64,000 nt of DNA from contig NZ_JAPPVJ010000003.1 in NCBI RefSeq assembly GCF_026711005.1, positions 310,001 to 374,000 of the forward strand. The letters run 5' to 3'. Positions 53,300 through 61,520 of the stretch are shown piece by piece (within the stretch, counting starts at the first letter, position 1; every line of letters starts with the position of its first letter). This stretch comes from Sphingobacterium sp. UT-1RO-CII-1. Lineage in GTDB: Bacteria; Bacteroidota; Bacteroidia; Sphingobacteriales; Sphingobacteriaceae. The notes under the pieces were generated by a model that was given only the letters and a program-made list of their open reading frames with translations, did not search any database and was not told the origin of the DNA. A program made the translations under genes and the position numbers.

Positions 53300-54190
53300 A
53301 TGAAAATGAAAAACAACTCAACTATACTTTGGATATTATTAGCGCTATTAACCTTCTGCTACGGATGCGAAAAAGACAATATCGCTAAATTTGAATCTAC
53401 AGGTGTATTAGATTATCCGGTTGATGAATCATCACCATCCCATGCAAAACTAAAAGAATGGAGAGAAAAATATAACACAACCATCCTTTATAAAGACCTT
53501 CATGAACGGGATTTTGTATGGGATTTTGAAACAAAAAAACTAATTGGAATGGTAACTACAGATGTATCTGAAGAAGTATTACCAAGTGCAATTTCTTTTT
53601 TTGAAAAACATATTTTCGCTTATTACCCCCAAAGTTTCTTAAAAGAATACTTCCCTTTGCGTTTAGCTTTGGCCGATAGCTGCTATATGTTTATGGATCA
53701 ATTTAACCTCAAAGTTCCACATGCTTCTGTACAAACAGCCGGGACCATGTTAATGGCTAACATAAACGAGCCCTTCACAATGCTGAGCGATAACACATTA
53801 CAACAGCAAGCTCGAACATTCAACAATGAATTTTTCAAATACATGTACAGGCGAATAGAAAAAGACCTGCCTGAATTTTTCCAAATGGTAGATTACTCCT
53901 ACAGCAGACCTGCAGATGCTAAAGATCCGCAACCAAAAGAACTCGGGTTCTGGGCATTTCGATCCGTACGATTTGCTCCTTTAGCTATAGATGACTTTGC
54001 AATCTGGATGACAGAAATTGCTTCCACTCCTCCTGAGAAAATGGACGCTCGATTTTATTTTACTAGAGAAACAAATTCAGAGCCCCAACTCGAATACTCG
54101 CCTATGATGAAAAAAAGATATGACCTGCTTTCAAATTATTTCAAAAGCATTGGATTAGATATTCATGAATTAAGAGGATTATACCAATGA
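53300..54190 (+). CDS. lipoprotein resembling a zinc metallopeptidase (Peptidase_Mx1-like) without zinc histidines
   Basis: A 296-residue lipoprotein, signal ending LLTFCYGC (Cys23). Its frame matches the SusCD-associated putative zinc metallopeptidase family (PF15890-like) in order: an N-terminal KLKEWREKYNTTILYKDL block, a middle helix region, then RTFNNEFFKYMYRRIEKDLP where the family has HExxH followed by a helix, then PEFFQMVDYSYS, GFWAFRSVRFAPLAIDDFAI. At the HEFAH-like position it reads N176-E177-F-F-K180, so both His residues are absent while the Glu remains. If the alignment is right it is a non-enzymatic, substrate-binding relative. It overlaps the subtilase start by 4 nt. Confidence 0.7.
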   Translation: MKMKNNSTILWILLALLTFCYGCEKDNIAKFESTGVLDYPVDESSPSHAKLKEWREKYNTTILYKDLHERDFVWDFETKKLIGMVTTDVSEEVLPSAISFFEKHIFAYYPQSFLKEYFPLRLALADSCYMFMDQFNLKVPHASVQTAGTMLMANINEPFTMLSDNTLQQQARTFNNEFFKYMYRRIEKDLPEFFQMVDYSYSRPADAKDPQPKELGFWAFRSVRFAPLAIDDFAIWMTEIASTPPEKMDARFYFTRETNSEPQLEYSPMMKKRYDLLSNYFKSIGLDIHELRGLYQ

Positions 54191-55866
54191 TAACAAGATC
54201 AGCTCATTTGTCCAAATATATTATAGCACTATCCATATGGATAGTGCTATCCTATAACTTGGCACAAGCGCAAGAAGTACAGCGTACAAAAACCAACAGT
54301 ACAATAATAGATTGGCACTTACAAAAATGGCAGCCAGGAAAGAGTTACGGAATTAGTTGGAACATCGTAAAAGACAGCCTACTCACAAACCAAATCCCCA
54401 CTCCTGTCGTAGTTGCTATTCTAGATACAGGCGTAGATACGGCGCATCACGCAATCTATAAAAGATTATGGCATAACCCACATGCACAAAACGCCCCCCA
54501 TTCTAAGAAAAGACACAATAAATATATTAATGACAAATATGGATGGAATTTCTTAGGGAACAGTATTGACAACCAACAGAATATCACTAAAGAACATTAT
54601 GAATATCAGCGCATATATTTTAATGGTCTTTCATCCTATGGATCATATAAACCTAAAAAATGGGCTAAACTATTCCATAAAAAAGGTTATCAAGAATGGC
54701 AGCGTGCCAAAACGGAAATGATTTCAAATAGCCCCGAACGCCTTATGGCTAGAGGGTTGCGTTTTTATCAGTCGTTACTGCCCGACCAAGACACTGTTCT
54801 ACAAATAAAATTTCAGAAAACATACGATTACAACGATCTGGAAAAAATGACTATAGATTCTACCGATCATACACTAGTAGCAGCTAGAGGAATGATGATG
54901 GGAATGTATCGTTATTTTCCTAAACACACGAAGAATTCTGATATAAATAATGCTATGGATAGTGTAATAGCCTACTATCAAGCACTCCCTCCTACTTTAC
55001 CGGACTCACTGGGCAGTTATCGCACAGCGGTGATAAACTTCTCAAAAGGAAAAAAAGGGAAAAGACACTATGGGAACCCTAACATAGCAGCTTCAGATAC
55101 ACGACATGGTACCCATGTCGCTGGAATCGTGGCAGGCATAGCGCAAACCAATGGATTCTCCGGTATCGGAAGCTCTGAAGTATCCCTTATGATCGTTCGG
55201 GTCGTCCCATCTGATGGTGACGAACATGACGAAGATATAGCTGCGGGAATTCGTTATGCTGTAGATAATGGAGCTCACATTATTAATATGAGCTTTGGGA
55301 AATCATATTCACCAGATCTAAAGCTTGTCAATAAAGCTATACGCTATGCTCAAAAAAAAGATGTCCTGCTTGTTCATGCTGCAGGCAATAGCAGCATAGA
55401 TCTAGATACCACATATAATTATCCTAATCCTAAAGTCGGTCGAAAGAAAGCTAAAAACTATATCACAGTAGGTGCATCAACAAACCCCCATTTCTCCCAT
55501 GGGAAAATAGTCGCAAAATTCTCCAACATCGGAAAAAATACAGTAGATGTTTTTGCTCCCGGCGACAATATTTATTCCACCCTACCAGGCAATCGATATG
55601 CGGCACTAAGTGGAACCAGTATGGCTGCCCCTGTAGTTACAGGATTAGCTGCTGTACTAAAAGCTTATTATCCAAATTTGAAAGCACACGACTTAAAACA
55701 AATTATTGAAGCATCCGTATTACCCCCCGATCAGAACGATCCTTTAATTAACAAAGAGCAAAAATATATCATGCAGGAAAATTCTATTTCCGGTGGAATC
55801 ATAAATGCTTTACGGGCTTTTGAACTTGCAGAGAAATGGTATAACCCAGAAAACAAAAAACTATAA
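54187..55866 (+). CDS. secreted S8 family serine peptidase (subtilase)
   Basis: A 559-residue subtilisin-like protease. The signal peptide is IIALSIWIVLSYNLAQA. The triad is seen as VVVAILDTGVD (D80), DTRHGTHVAGIVAG (H307) and LSGTSMAAPVV (S478), with the oxyanion Asn in HAAGNSS (N401). About 220 residues separate Asp from His, a helical insertion found in Bacteroidota subtilases. No T9SS C-terminal domain is present, so it should act in the periplasm or at the outer membrane by another route. Its position between the lipoprotein and ChaN-like genes suggests it frees haem from haemoproteins. Its start overlaps the upstream stop by 4 nt. Confidence 0.95.
   Translation: MITRSAHLSKYIIALSIWIVLSYNLAQAQEVQRTKTNSTIIDWHLQKWQPGKSYGISWNIVKDSLLTNQIPTPVVVAILDTGVDTAHHAIYKRLWHNPHAQNAPHSKKRHNKYINDKYGWNFLGNSIDNQQNITKEHYEYQRIYFNGLSSYGSYKPKKWAKLFHKKGYQEWQRAKTEMISNSPERLMARGLRFYQSLLPDQDTVLQIKFQKTYDYNDLEKMTIDSTDHTLVAARGMMMGMYRYFPKHTKNSDINNAMDSVIAYYQALPPTLPDSLGSYRTAVINFSKGKKGKRHYGNPNIAASDTRHGTHVAGIVAGIAQTNGFSGIGSSEVSLMIVRVVPSDGDEHDEDIAAGIRYAVDNGAHIINMSFGKSYSPDLKLVNKAIRYAQKKDVLLVHAAGNSSIDLDTTYNYPNPKVGRKKAKNYITVGASTNPHFSHGKIVAKFSNIGKNTVDVFAPGDNIYSTLPGNRYAALSGTSMAAPVVTGLAAVLKAYYPNLKAHDLKQIIEASVLPPDQNDPLINKEQKYIMQENSISGGIINALRAFELAEKWYNPENKKL
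54223..54250. repeat. 28-bp perfect palindrome inside the subtilase signal-peptide codons
   Basis: The arm ATAGCACTATCCAT at 54223-54236 is followed directly by its reverse complement ATGGATAGTGCTAT. It starts 36 nt after the subtilase ATG, encodes LSIW-IVLS of the signal peptide, and could form a strong hairpin in the message or a protein-binding site. Confidence 0.9.
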
Positions 55867-56736
55867 ATGAAAAAGCTATTATTATTCTACTTAATAACCC
55901 CTATATACCTTTCGGCGCAAAAAGATCCGCTATACAAGGTATACAACACAGCGGACAAAAAGGAAATAACACTTGACCAACTCATAAAAGAAATCAGTTT
56001 GGCACAAGTTGTCTTCTTTGGTGAAGAACACAATGATTCTGTTGCCCATGTCCTCCAACTGGAAGTATTCAAAGGGCTTCATAATATCCATGGAAAAAAC
56101 ATTTCACTTTCTATGGAAATGTTCCAGACCGATGTACAGCTTGTATTAAATGAATACCTCGCTGGACAAATCACAGAGAAAAACCTTCTTGTAGACGCAC
56201 GACCGTGGCAAAACTATAAAGATTACCGTCCATTAGTCGAATACGCTAAAAGTAACGGCATCTATGTCCTAGCTGCCAATGCTCCCTCTAGATATACAAA
56301 CCGAGTAACACGTCACGGAGTTCAAAGCCTAAAAGAATTATCAACAGAAGGAAAAAAGCTCATCGCACCATTACCTATTGATACATTAACGGGCAGATAT
56401 TATGAGAAATTTGTTGGCTTACTGGGTGGACATGCCGGTATGGGAAATATGAAAATATATCAGTCTCAAAACGTCTGGGATGCGACCATGGCATCTAAAA
56501 TAGCAAAGCTAGCTAAGAAACGCTCCATTAAACAGGTTTTGCACCTCAACGGTCGCTTCCATACCGATGAAAAACTGGGCACCTATGCACAGTTGCAGCG
56601 TTATGGTAGAAAACTAAAACTGATAAATATCTCATCATTCAGCCATGACAATCTCGATGCACCCAGCTGGGCATCATGGGAACACCTCGGCGACTACGTT
56701 ATTCTCACAGCGTCTAGCGTTCAAAAAACTTTTTAA
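55867..56736 (+). CDS. ChaN family haem-binding (iron-regulated) protein
   Basis: A 289-residue secreted protein of the ChaN/Cofac_haem_bdg family (PF04187). A signal peptide (LLLFYLITPIYLSAQ) is followed by LAQVVFFGEEHNDSVAHVLQ (the GExH-D-x-H family motif), SLSMEMFQTDVQLVLNEYL, YVLAANAPSRYTNRV and LHLNGRFHTDEKLGT. ChaN from Campylobacter binds two haems as a dimer. It starts directly after the subtilase stop and is followed by the haem ABC transporter, consistent with haem handling between outer-membrane uptake and import. No lipobox Cys is seen, so it is probably periplasmic. Confidence 0.92.
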   Translation: MKKLLLFYLITPIYLSAQKDPLYKVYNTADKKEITLDQLIKEISLAQVVFFGEEHNDSVAHVLQLEVFKGLHNIHGKNISLSMEMFQTDVQLVLNEYLAGQITEKNLLVDARPWQNYKDYRPLVEYAKSNGIYVLAANAPSRYTNRVTRHGVQSLKELSTEGKKLIAPLPIDTLTGRYYEKFVGLLGGHAGMGNMKIYQSQNVWDATMASKIAKLAKKRSIKQVLHLNGRFHTDEKLGTYAQLQRYGRKLKLINISSFSHDNLDAPSWASWEHLGDYVILTASSVQKTF

Positions 56737-56782
56737 AACACTCTATTTAAATCATTTTACAACCATTAATAATTACACAACA

Positions 56783-57661
56783 ATGAAAACATTCAAAAAA
56801 ATAATCTATACAAGTTTGTTTTTCACTAACGCCCTCATATTGGGAAGCAGCTGTAACTCCGCACCTCAACAAAACAAACCCTCCCTACTCGATTCTGCAC
56901 GCATTGTATCCGTCAATGGCACAACCTCCGAAATCCTAGCCGGATTGGGACTCGAAGACAAAATTGTGGGAGTCGATGTGGCAAGCACCTATCCAGAAAG
57001 CCTATCCAGCATACCGCAAATTGGTCATAGCCGCAAATTATCTTCAGAAGGGATTCTAGCCCTAAATCCCACAATGGTCATCGGAACGAAAAAAGACGTC
57101 AGCCCCGAAATCGCTGAAATACTATCCTCTGCAGGAGTCAACTTAATGCTTTTTGAGCAAGAATTCAGCGTTGAAGGTAGCAAACACCTCATTCGCTCCA
57201 TAGCTGATAGTCTAGGAATCCATAACAAAGGAGATTCCATCATACAAATACTAAAAAATGACCTCGAGCAAATCAACATTCAAAAATATAAAGACCAAAA
57301 AAGTAAAGTACTCTTTATCTATGCACGTGGCACCGGGACAATGATGGTAGCAGGAGAAGATACTCCTATACAGAAAATAATAGAACTGGCAGGAGCAGAA
57401 AATGCGGTAAGCGGCTTTACAGATTATAAACCTTTAACAGCAGAAGCCTTAGTAGCTGCCAACCCTGATGTTATCCTTTTATTTGATTCCGGACTGAAAA
57501 GCCTGGGCGGTATTCCTGGTCTACTAGAAGTTCAGGGAATAAAAGAAACCAAAGCAGGAAAAAACAAAAAATTCATCGAAATGGACGGTCAGTTTCTAAC
57601 TGGATTCAGCCCCCGATTAGGTAAAGCTTTGCAAGAGCTTTCGACAAAGATTTATCAATAA
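56783..57661 (+). CDS. hmuT: haemin ABC transporter substrate-binding lipoprotein HmuT
   Basis: A 292-residue periplasmic binding protein, lipobox LILGSSC with Cys24. Motifs: ARIVSVNGTTSEILAGLGLE, KIVGVDVASTYPESLSSIPQ, IGHSRKLSSEGILALNPTMV, then AGAENAVSGFTDYKPLTAEA. This fits the HmuT/cobalamin-like type III family. The frame is open upstream to 56645 inside the ChaN gene, but the MKTFKKIIYTSLFF start at 56783 is a normal lipoprotein start. It is followed by permease and ATPase genes, so it delivers haem to HmuUV. Confidence 0.92.
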   Translation: MKTFKKIIYTSLFFTNALILGSSCNSAPQQNKPSLLDSARIVSVNGTTSEILAGLGLEDKIVGVDVASTYPESLSSIPQIGHSRKLSSEGILALNPTMVIGTKKDVSPEIAEILSSAGVNLMLFEQEFSVEGSKHLIRSIADSLGIHNKGDSIIQILKNDLEQINIQKYKDQKSKVLFIYARGTGTMMVAGEDTPIQKIIELAGAENAVSGFTDYKPLTAEALVAANPDVILLFDSGLKSLGGIPGLLEVQGIKETKAGKNKKFIEMDGQFLTGFSPRLGKALQELSTKIYQ

Positions 57662-57678
57662 TTTAAGCCAATTTTAAA

Positions 57679-58719
57679 TTGAAGAATAGTATTATATTTA
57701 TTGTATTATCCGTCATACTCATCGTAGCTAGTTTGCTATCACTCTGCTTAGGAGCTGTTCAAATCAGCGTAAGTGAATTAATGGCTATTATCGGACATCA
57801 GCTTGGCTTTACAGACGGGGCCACATTTCAGCCACAACAAGAAGCCGTTTTTATAAACATACGTTTGCCAAGAGTATTACTTGGCATACTGGTCGGTAGT
57901 GCACTCAGCATATCTGGAGCTGTGATACAGGGACTATTTCGCAACCCGCTTGCAGAACCCGGACTGATAGGCATATCCTCTGGAGCCATGCTATTTACCG
58001 CATTACTCATCGTAGTTGAAACCCCGTTATTACTCCTCATAAAAACTTATATGGGATATTATGCGCTAGCATTTTCCGCTTTTGTCGGAGCTTGTCTTAC
58101 AACATGGATGGTCTACAGGCTATCCATGCGCAACGGGAAAGCGGATATCACTACCTTGCTCCTATCCGGTATAGCTATAAATGCCCTTTCAGGAGCATTT
58201 ACCGGTTTGCTCATTTTTCTGGCCAACGATGAACAGCTCCGTAATATTACATTTTGGAGCTTGGGAAGCTTAGGCGGTGCTAATTGGAAAACTGTAACAA
58301 CCATGTTGCCATTTGCCATCATTCCTGTAGCTATTCTTCCCTTCTTTGCAAAATCCATCAACGGTCTTGCCCTCGGAGAGGCACAAGCTATGCATATGGG
58401 TATTAATGTATCCACTTTGAAAAAGATCATTATCCTACTGGCAACACTGGGTGTCGGAGCATCAGTAGCTGTAACAGGACTGATCGGTTTTGTAGGGCTG
58501 GTCGTACCGCATATTATCCGTATGTCACTTTCGTCAGACCACCGGTTGGTCATCCCTGCTTCTGCCCTTTTAGGTGCCATAGTCCTGCTCCTATCCGACC
58601 TTATAGCAAGAACTATAGCATCTCCGGCAGAACTTCCCATTGGTATATTAACAGCTATGATAGGAACACCCATCTTTATATACATTATCGTACATGAACG
58701 CAAAAAAAGATTTTTTTAA
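57679..58719 (+). CDS. hmuU: iron/haem ABC transporter permease HmuU (FecCD family), TTG start
   Basis: A 346-residue FecCD/BtuC-type permease with about ten membrane segments. Typical tracts: IRLPRVLLGILVGSALSISG, AVIQGLFRNPLAEPGLIGIS (the EPxxLGxxxGA-type region), SLGGANWKTVTTML and the C-terminal GLVVPHIIRMSLSSDHRLVI. The start codon is TTG, giving MKNSIIFIVLSV; no in-frame ATG precedes the first helix. It is 17 nt after hmuT and 11 nt before the ATPase gene. Confidence 0.94.
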   Translation: MKNSIIFIVLSVILIVASLLSLCLGAVQISVSELMAIIGHQLGFTDGATFQPQQEAVFINIRLPRVLLGILVGSALSISGAVIQGLFRNPLAEPGLIGISSGAMLFTALLIVVETPLLLLIKTYMGYYALAFSAFVGACLTTWMVYRLSMRNGKADITTLLLSGIAINALSGAFTGLLIFLANDEQLRNITFWSLGSLGGANWKTVTTMLPFAIIPVAILPFFAKSINGLALGEAQAMHMGINVSTLKKIIILLATLGVGASVAVTGLIGFVGLVVPHIIRMSLSSDHRLVIPASALLGAIVLLLSDLIARTIASPAELPIGILTAMIGTPIFIYIIVHERKKRFF

Positions 58720-58730
58720 ATAAACAGCAG

Positions 58731-59528
58731 ATGGAAGCACTTACCGTAAATAATATTGAATACAAAGCCAACGGAAAAATATTGCTGGACAATGTTTCTT
58801 TCACATTACCCAAAAATTCTATGCTTGCTGTTATCGGGGCTAACGGGGCCGGAAAGAGCACCCTAATCAAGTTACTCTGTAAAGAATTGGAACCGTCCGC
58901 AGGCCATATTCACATCCATGGAAAAGCTTTAGTAAACTACACCATATCTGAATTGGCTGGGTTTCGCTCCGTATTAAACCAACATAATACTTTGTCTATT
59001 TCATTTCGTGTGGATGAATTAGTTATGATGGGGCGCTACCCACATTTCAAACACCAACCTACAGACAAAGACCACAACATCGTTCGTGCTGCATTAAAAG
59101 AAACTGGAATGGAGGCCTATAGCAGAAGAGACTACAATACTCTTTCAGGAGGTGAGCAGCAACGGGTACAATTGGCTCGTGTCATAGCACAAATCTACGA
59201 ACAGCAAAATGCTTTACTCTTCCTAGATGAGCCCACAAACGGGCTAGACCTCCTCTATCAGCAACATATTCTACAACTGGCAAGTGCCATGACACAAAAA
59301 TCATGCACGGTAGTCAGCATCTTGCACGACATCAATTTTGCATCTCAATATGCAGACTACATCCTCTTATTAAAAAATGGAAAAACTGTTGCTTTTGGCG
59401 AACCGAACGAAGTCATAACTGAAGAACACATAGAAACAGCCTTTCAAGTGAGAATCAAAAAGATTGACGATGTAGACTACAAGCATCCCTTAGTTTTCCC
59501 AATATCAACCTTATTAACAAACAAATAA
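58731..59528 (+). CDS. hmuV: haem ABC transporter ATP-binding protein HmuV
   Basis: A 265-residue ABC ATPase. Walker A is GANGAGKST, the signature is LSGGEQQRVQLARV, Walker B is ALLFLDEPTNGLDL, and the switch His is in VSILHDINFA. The N-terminal LTVNNIEYKANGKILLDNVS is typical of haem/iron importers. It forms the type II importer with HmuU. Confidence 0.95.
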   Translation: MEALTVNNIEYKANGKILLDNVSFTLPKNSMLAVIGANGAGKSTLIKLLCKELEPSAGHIHIHGKALVNYTISELAGFRSVLNQHNTLSISFRVDELVMMGRYPHFKHQPTDKDHNIVRAALKETGMEAYSRRDYNTLSGGEQQRVQLARVIAQIYEQQNALLFLDEPTNGLDLLYQQHILQLASAMTQKSCTVVSILHDINFASQYADYILLLKNGKTVAFGEPNEVITEEHIETAFQVRIKKIDDVDYKHPLVFPISTLLTNK

Positions 59529-59550
59529 AATAAAAAAAAAAAGATAAAAA

Positions 59551-60567
59551 ATGAAGTCATTAGTAGAGAAATATAACAAATTAAAAAACGAAAATCCCAA
59601 GGCACGTATACGCGACATAGCCAATCAACTAGGAGTAAAAGAAGTAGAACTAATAGCTATCAGTAACAACAATATACAGCTGAAAGATGAATTTGAAGCT
59701 ATATTGAACGAAATACCTCAATTAGGCCCTGTCATGGCACTCACAAGAAACGAGTTTGCTGTACACGAACGTAAAGGTACCTACAACACTTCTGAGTTTC
59801 ACGGAAAAATGGGGCAAGTAGTCGGGCCGGATATTGATTTACGATTATTCCTTTTTTCGTGGAAATTCGCATTTGCTGTAATTGAAAATGACAAAAAAAG
59901 CATACAGTTCTTTGCAAAAGATGGCTCCGCCATACATAAAATTTATCTCACAAAATCCAGTAACGAGATTGCATTTGATGATCTTGTTGAAAAATATAGA
60001 GATAATAACTTCAGCAAGAATTTGATAATTGAAGCCGCCCCCCAAGAACAGTCTCCAGTTTCTACGGAAAAAATTGATATACAAGCTTTCCAACAAGACT
60101 GGTTAGCATTGGAGAACACCCATCAATTCTTTTCAATGTTAAAAAAACATGGAGTAGATCGCAGACATGCACTACAGCATGCACCCGAAGGCTATTCACA
60201 AACGATCTCTAAAGATAAATTTAAAGAAATATTACAGAAAGTTGCAAAAGAGCAAATAGAAATCATGGTTTTCATAGGTAATAAAGGTTGTATCCAGATC
60301 CATTCCGGTGCTATTAACCGCTTAGTACAAGCAGATACTTGGTACAACATACTAGATCAAAAATTTAATATGCACCTCAACGAAGACGGTATTGCCGACA
60401 TCTGGGTTGTCAAAAAGCCCTCTACAAACGGAATTATCAGCAGTATAGAAATACTAGATACTGCAGGAGAAATCATTGTGCAGTTTTTCGGAAAAAGAAA
60501 TGCAGGAGTTCCTGAACCAGAGGGTTGGAAAAAAGTGTTGACCGAAATCGATAACAGTATTAGTTAA
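59551..60567 (+). CDS. hmuS: haemin-degrading factor, HmuS/ChuS family
   Basis: A 338-residue cytosolic protein with two HmuS repeats. Visible tracts: NPKARIRDIANQLGVKEVEL in the N-terminal part, LGPVMALTRNEFAVHERKGT (haem-pocket region), GPDIDLRLFLFSWKFAFAV and, in the second repeat, MVFIGNKGCIQIHSGAINRL, then DTWYNILDQKFNMHLNEDGI. These proteins bind haem after import and release its iron. It is the last gene of the haem operon. Length is near the usual 340-350 residues. Confidence 0.92.
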   Translation: MKSLVEKYNKLKNENPKARIRDIANQLGVKEVELIAISNNNIQLKDEFEAILNEIPQLGPVMALTRNEFAVHERKGTYNTSEFHGKMGQVVGPDIDLRLFLFSWKFAFAVIENDKKSIQFFAKDGSAIHKIYLTKSSNEIAFDDLVEKYRDNNFSKNLIIEAAPQEQSPVSTEKIDIQAFQQDWLALENTHQFFSMLKKHGVDRRHALQHAPEGYSQTISKDKFKEILQKVAKEQIEIMVFIGNKGCIQIHSGAINRLVQADTWYNILDQKFNMHLNEDGIADIWVVKKPSTNGIISSIEILDTAGEIIVQFFGKRNAGVPEPEGWKKVLTEIDNSIS

Positions 60568-60592
60568 AATAAAAATTATTCATCTAATATGT

Positions 60593-60646
60593 CCCAATTC
60601 ATCATTGGGTCGTTTGCTCATGTAATGTCAAATGACCTAATGATGA
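60593..60646 (+). repeat. nested inverted repeats 3' of hmuS (two mutually exclusive hairpins)
   Basis: TCATCATTGGGTCGTTTG (60599-60616) pairs with CAAATGACCTAATGATGA (60629-60646) over 18 positions, with two G-U pairs possible only in plus-strand RNA. A smaller hairpin, CCCAAT-TCATC-ATTGGG (60593-60609), uses part of the same left arm. No T-run follows. It lies 26 nt after the hmuS stop. Confidence 0.6.
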
Positions 60647-60813
60647 TATATAAACGCTCAAAAATCAGGAGAATGCGATCTTTAAGGCAGATCTTAAAAT
60701 AACAAAAAATTGTAGACCTTCTCCTCTACAGGCTTAAAATATAAGTTGATATCTTTCTCACTATGAGAGTTTCCAAAACTGTTTGTAATAAAATACAAAA
60801 AGTATTAAAAATC

Positions 60814-61330
60814 TTAAAAAGAAAAGCCTAATTCCCACAATATAACCTCCCGATTATTCATAACATATTGGGTCAATCTAAACTGCTTGGTATCTTCATA
60901 TTCTACAAGCTCGATCCCATCTACTGATACATGATAGATATCTGCATCTGGATAGGCCATCAATATCAGCGAATGTATAGCAATAATAAATTACGATCGC
61001 TTTTCTACCAATTTGTTTAATACGCGTCAACATATTAAACTGACTTACTATAAATAAGGCCGACTTCTGTTCATCAAATGTGTAAAGCCCATTACCATAT
61101 ACTCGATTGTTCAGAAGTGTCAAAAAATTATCGCCATGCAATCGCTCATGTAGAGAACCACCATAAGCTCTCTCCAGTTTTTCAAATTCACCTTTATAAA
61201 GTTGGTCAACTTCACTTGCAATATTGTAAAAGCTCTCTGCTCTCAAAAAGTAGCTGTCCTTATTACGATAAGCAGTTCCAGTCAGTTTTATATCTTCAAA
61301 TAGTGCAGACTTCGAATCGAACCACGGTTC
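60814..61330 (-). pseudogene. decayed AAA ATPase (COG3910-like predicted ATPase)
   Basis: On the minus strand the frame opens after a stop at 61331-61333. It reads RNKDSYFLRAESFYNIASEV, then GGSLHERLHGDNFLTLLNNR and YGNGLYTFDEQKSALF, which follow the order of COG3910 ATPases (FFLRAESFFNVA, GGSLHExSHGESFL, GLYLLDEPEAALSP). The N-terminal part with Walker A is missing, and the Walker B to D-loop stretch is changed (DEQKS where DEPEA is expected). Near 60985 the matching frame shifts to one reading HSLILMAYPDADIYHVSVDG and YEDTKQFRLTQYVMNNREVI, again like the family. It is therefore truncated and frameshifted. Stop at 60814-60816. Confidence 0.78.
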
Positions 61331-61352
61331 TCATCAGGCGATCCCGTAAACG

Positions 61353-61383
61353 AAAAAGCCCTAACTTTCGTTAGAGCTTTTTT
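61353..61383 (-). terminator. rho-independent terminator downstream of tRNA-Pro
   Basis: GCCCTAAC and GTTAGAGC pair around TTTC with one mismatch or wobble, flanked by A5 and T6, so it can work on both strands. It directly follows the tRNA on the minus strand. Confidence 0.8.
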
Positions 61384-61384
61384 G

Positions 61385-61458
61385 TCGGGGTGGCAGGATT
61401 CGAACCTACGACCTCCACATCCCAAATGTGGCGCGATACCGGGCTACGCTACACCCCG
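61385..61458 (-). tRNA. tRNA-Pro (TGG)
   Basis: A 74-nt cloverleaf on the minus strand. The acceptor stem is CGGGGTG/CACCCCG, the anticodon stem-loop is CCACA-TTTGGGA-TGTGG with anticodon TGG, and the T-arm GTAGG-TTCGAAT-CCTGC has a G-C-rich stem. CCA is not encoded. A promoter is visible upstream and a terminator immediately downstream. Confidence 0.95.
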
Positions 61459-61488
61459 ATCGTTGGTATCACCTTTTCTTGTGTGGCA

Positions 61489-61520
61489 CAAATATACGGC
61501 GCAAAAAACTAATCTGCAAA
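61489..61520 (-). promoter_or_regulatory. candidate Bacteroidota promoter for tRNA-Pro
   Basis: On the minus strand, TTTG (61517-61520) and TATATTTG (61489-61496) are separated by 20 nt. Initiation near 61484 would give a leader of about 25 nt before the tRNA. Confidence 0.65.

Noticed and set aside
56645..56782. Extension of hmuT upstream into the ChaN gene
   Set aside because: The extension overlaps the end of chaN in another frame and is not signal-like; the ATG at 56783 starts a normal lipoprotein signal.
58113..58703. A 196-codon minus-strand frame opposite hmuU
   Set aside because: It is the antisense shadow of a hydrophobic permease gene, with unlikely composition (many Met, Ile, Arg) and no recognised motifs.
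61320..61345. A sequence like a tRNA T-loop (GGTTCGATTCG) at the broken end of the ATPase pseudogene, possibly an integration remnant
   Set aside because: The flanking bases do not form the 5-bp T-stem, no acceptor stem is present and it does not match the adjacent tRNA-Pro 3' end. It is explained as chance sequence in the decayed gene.
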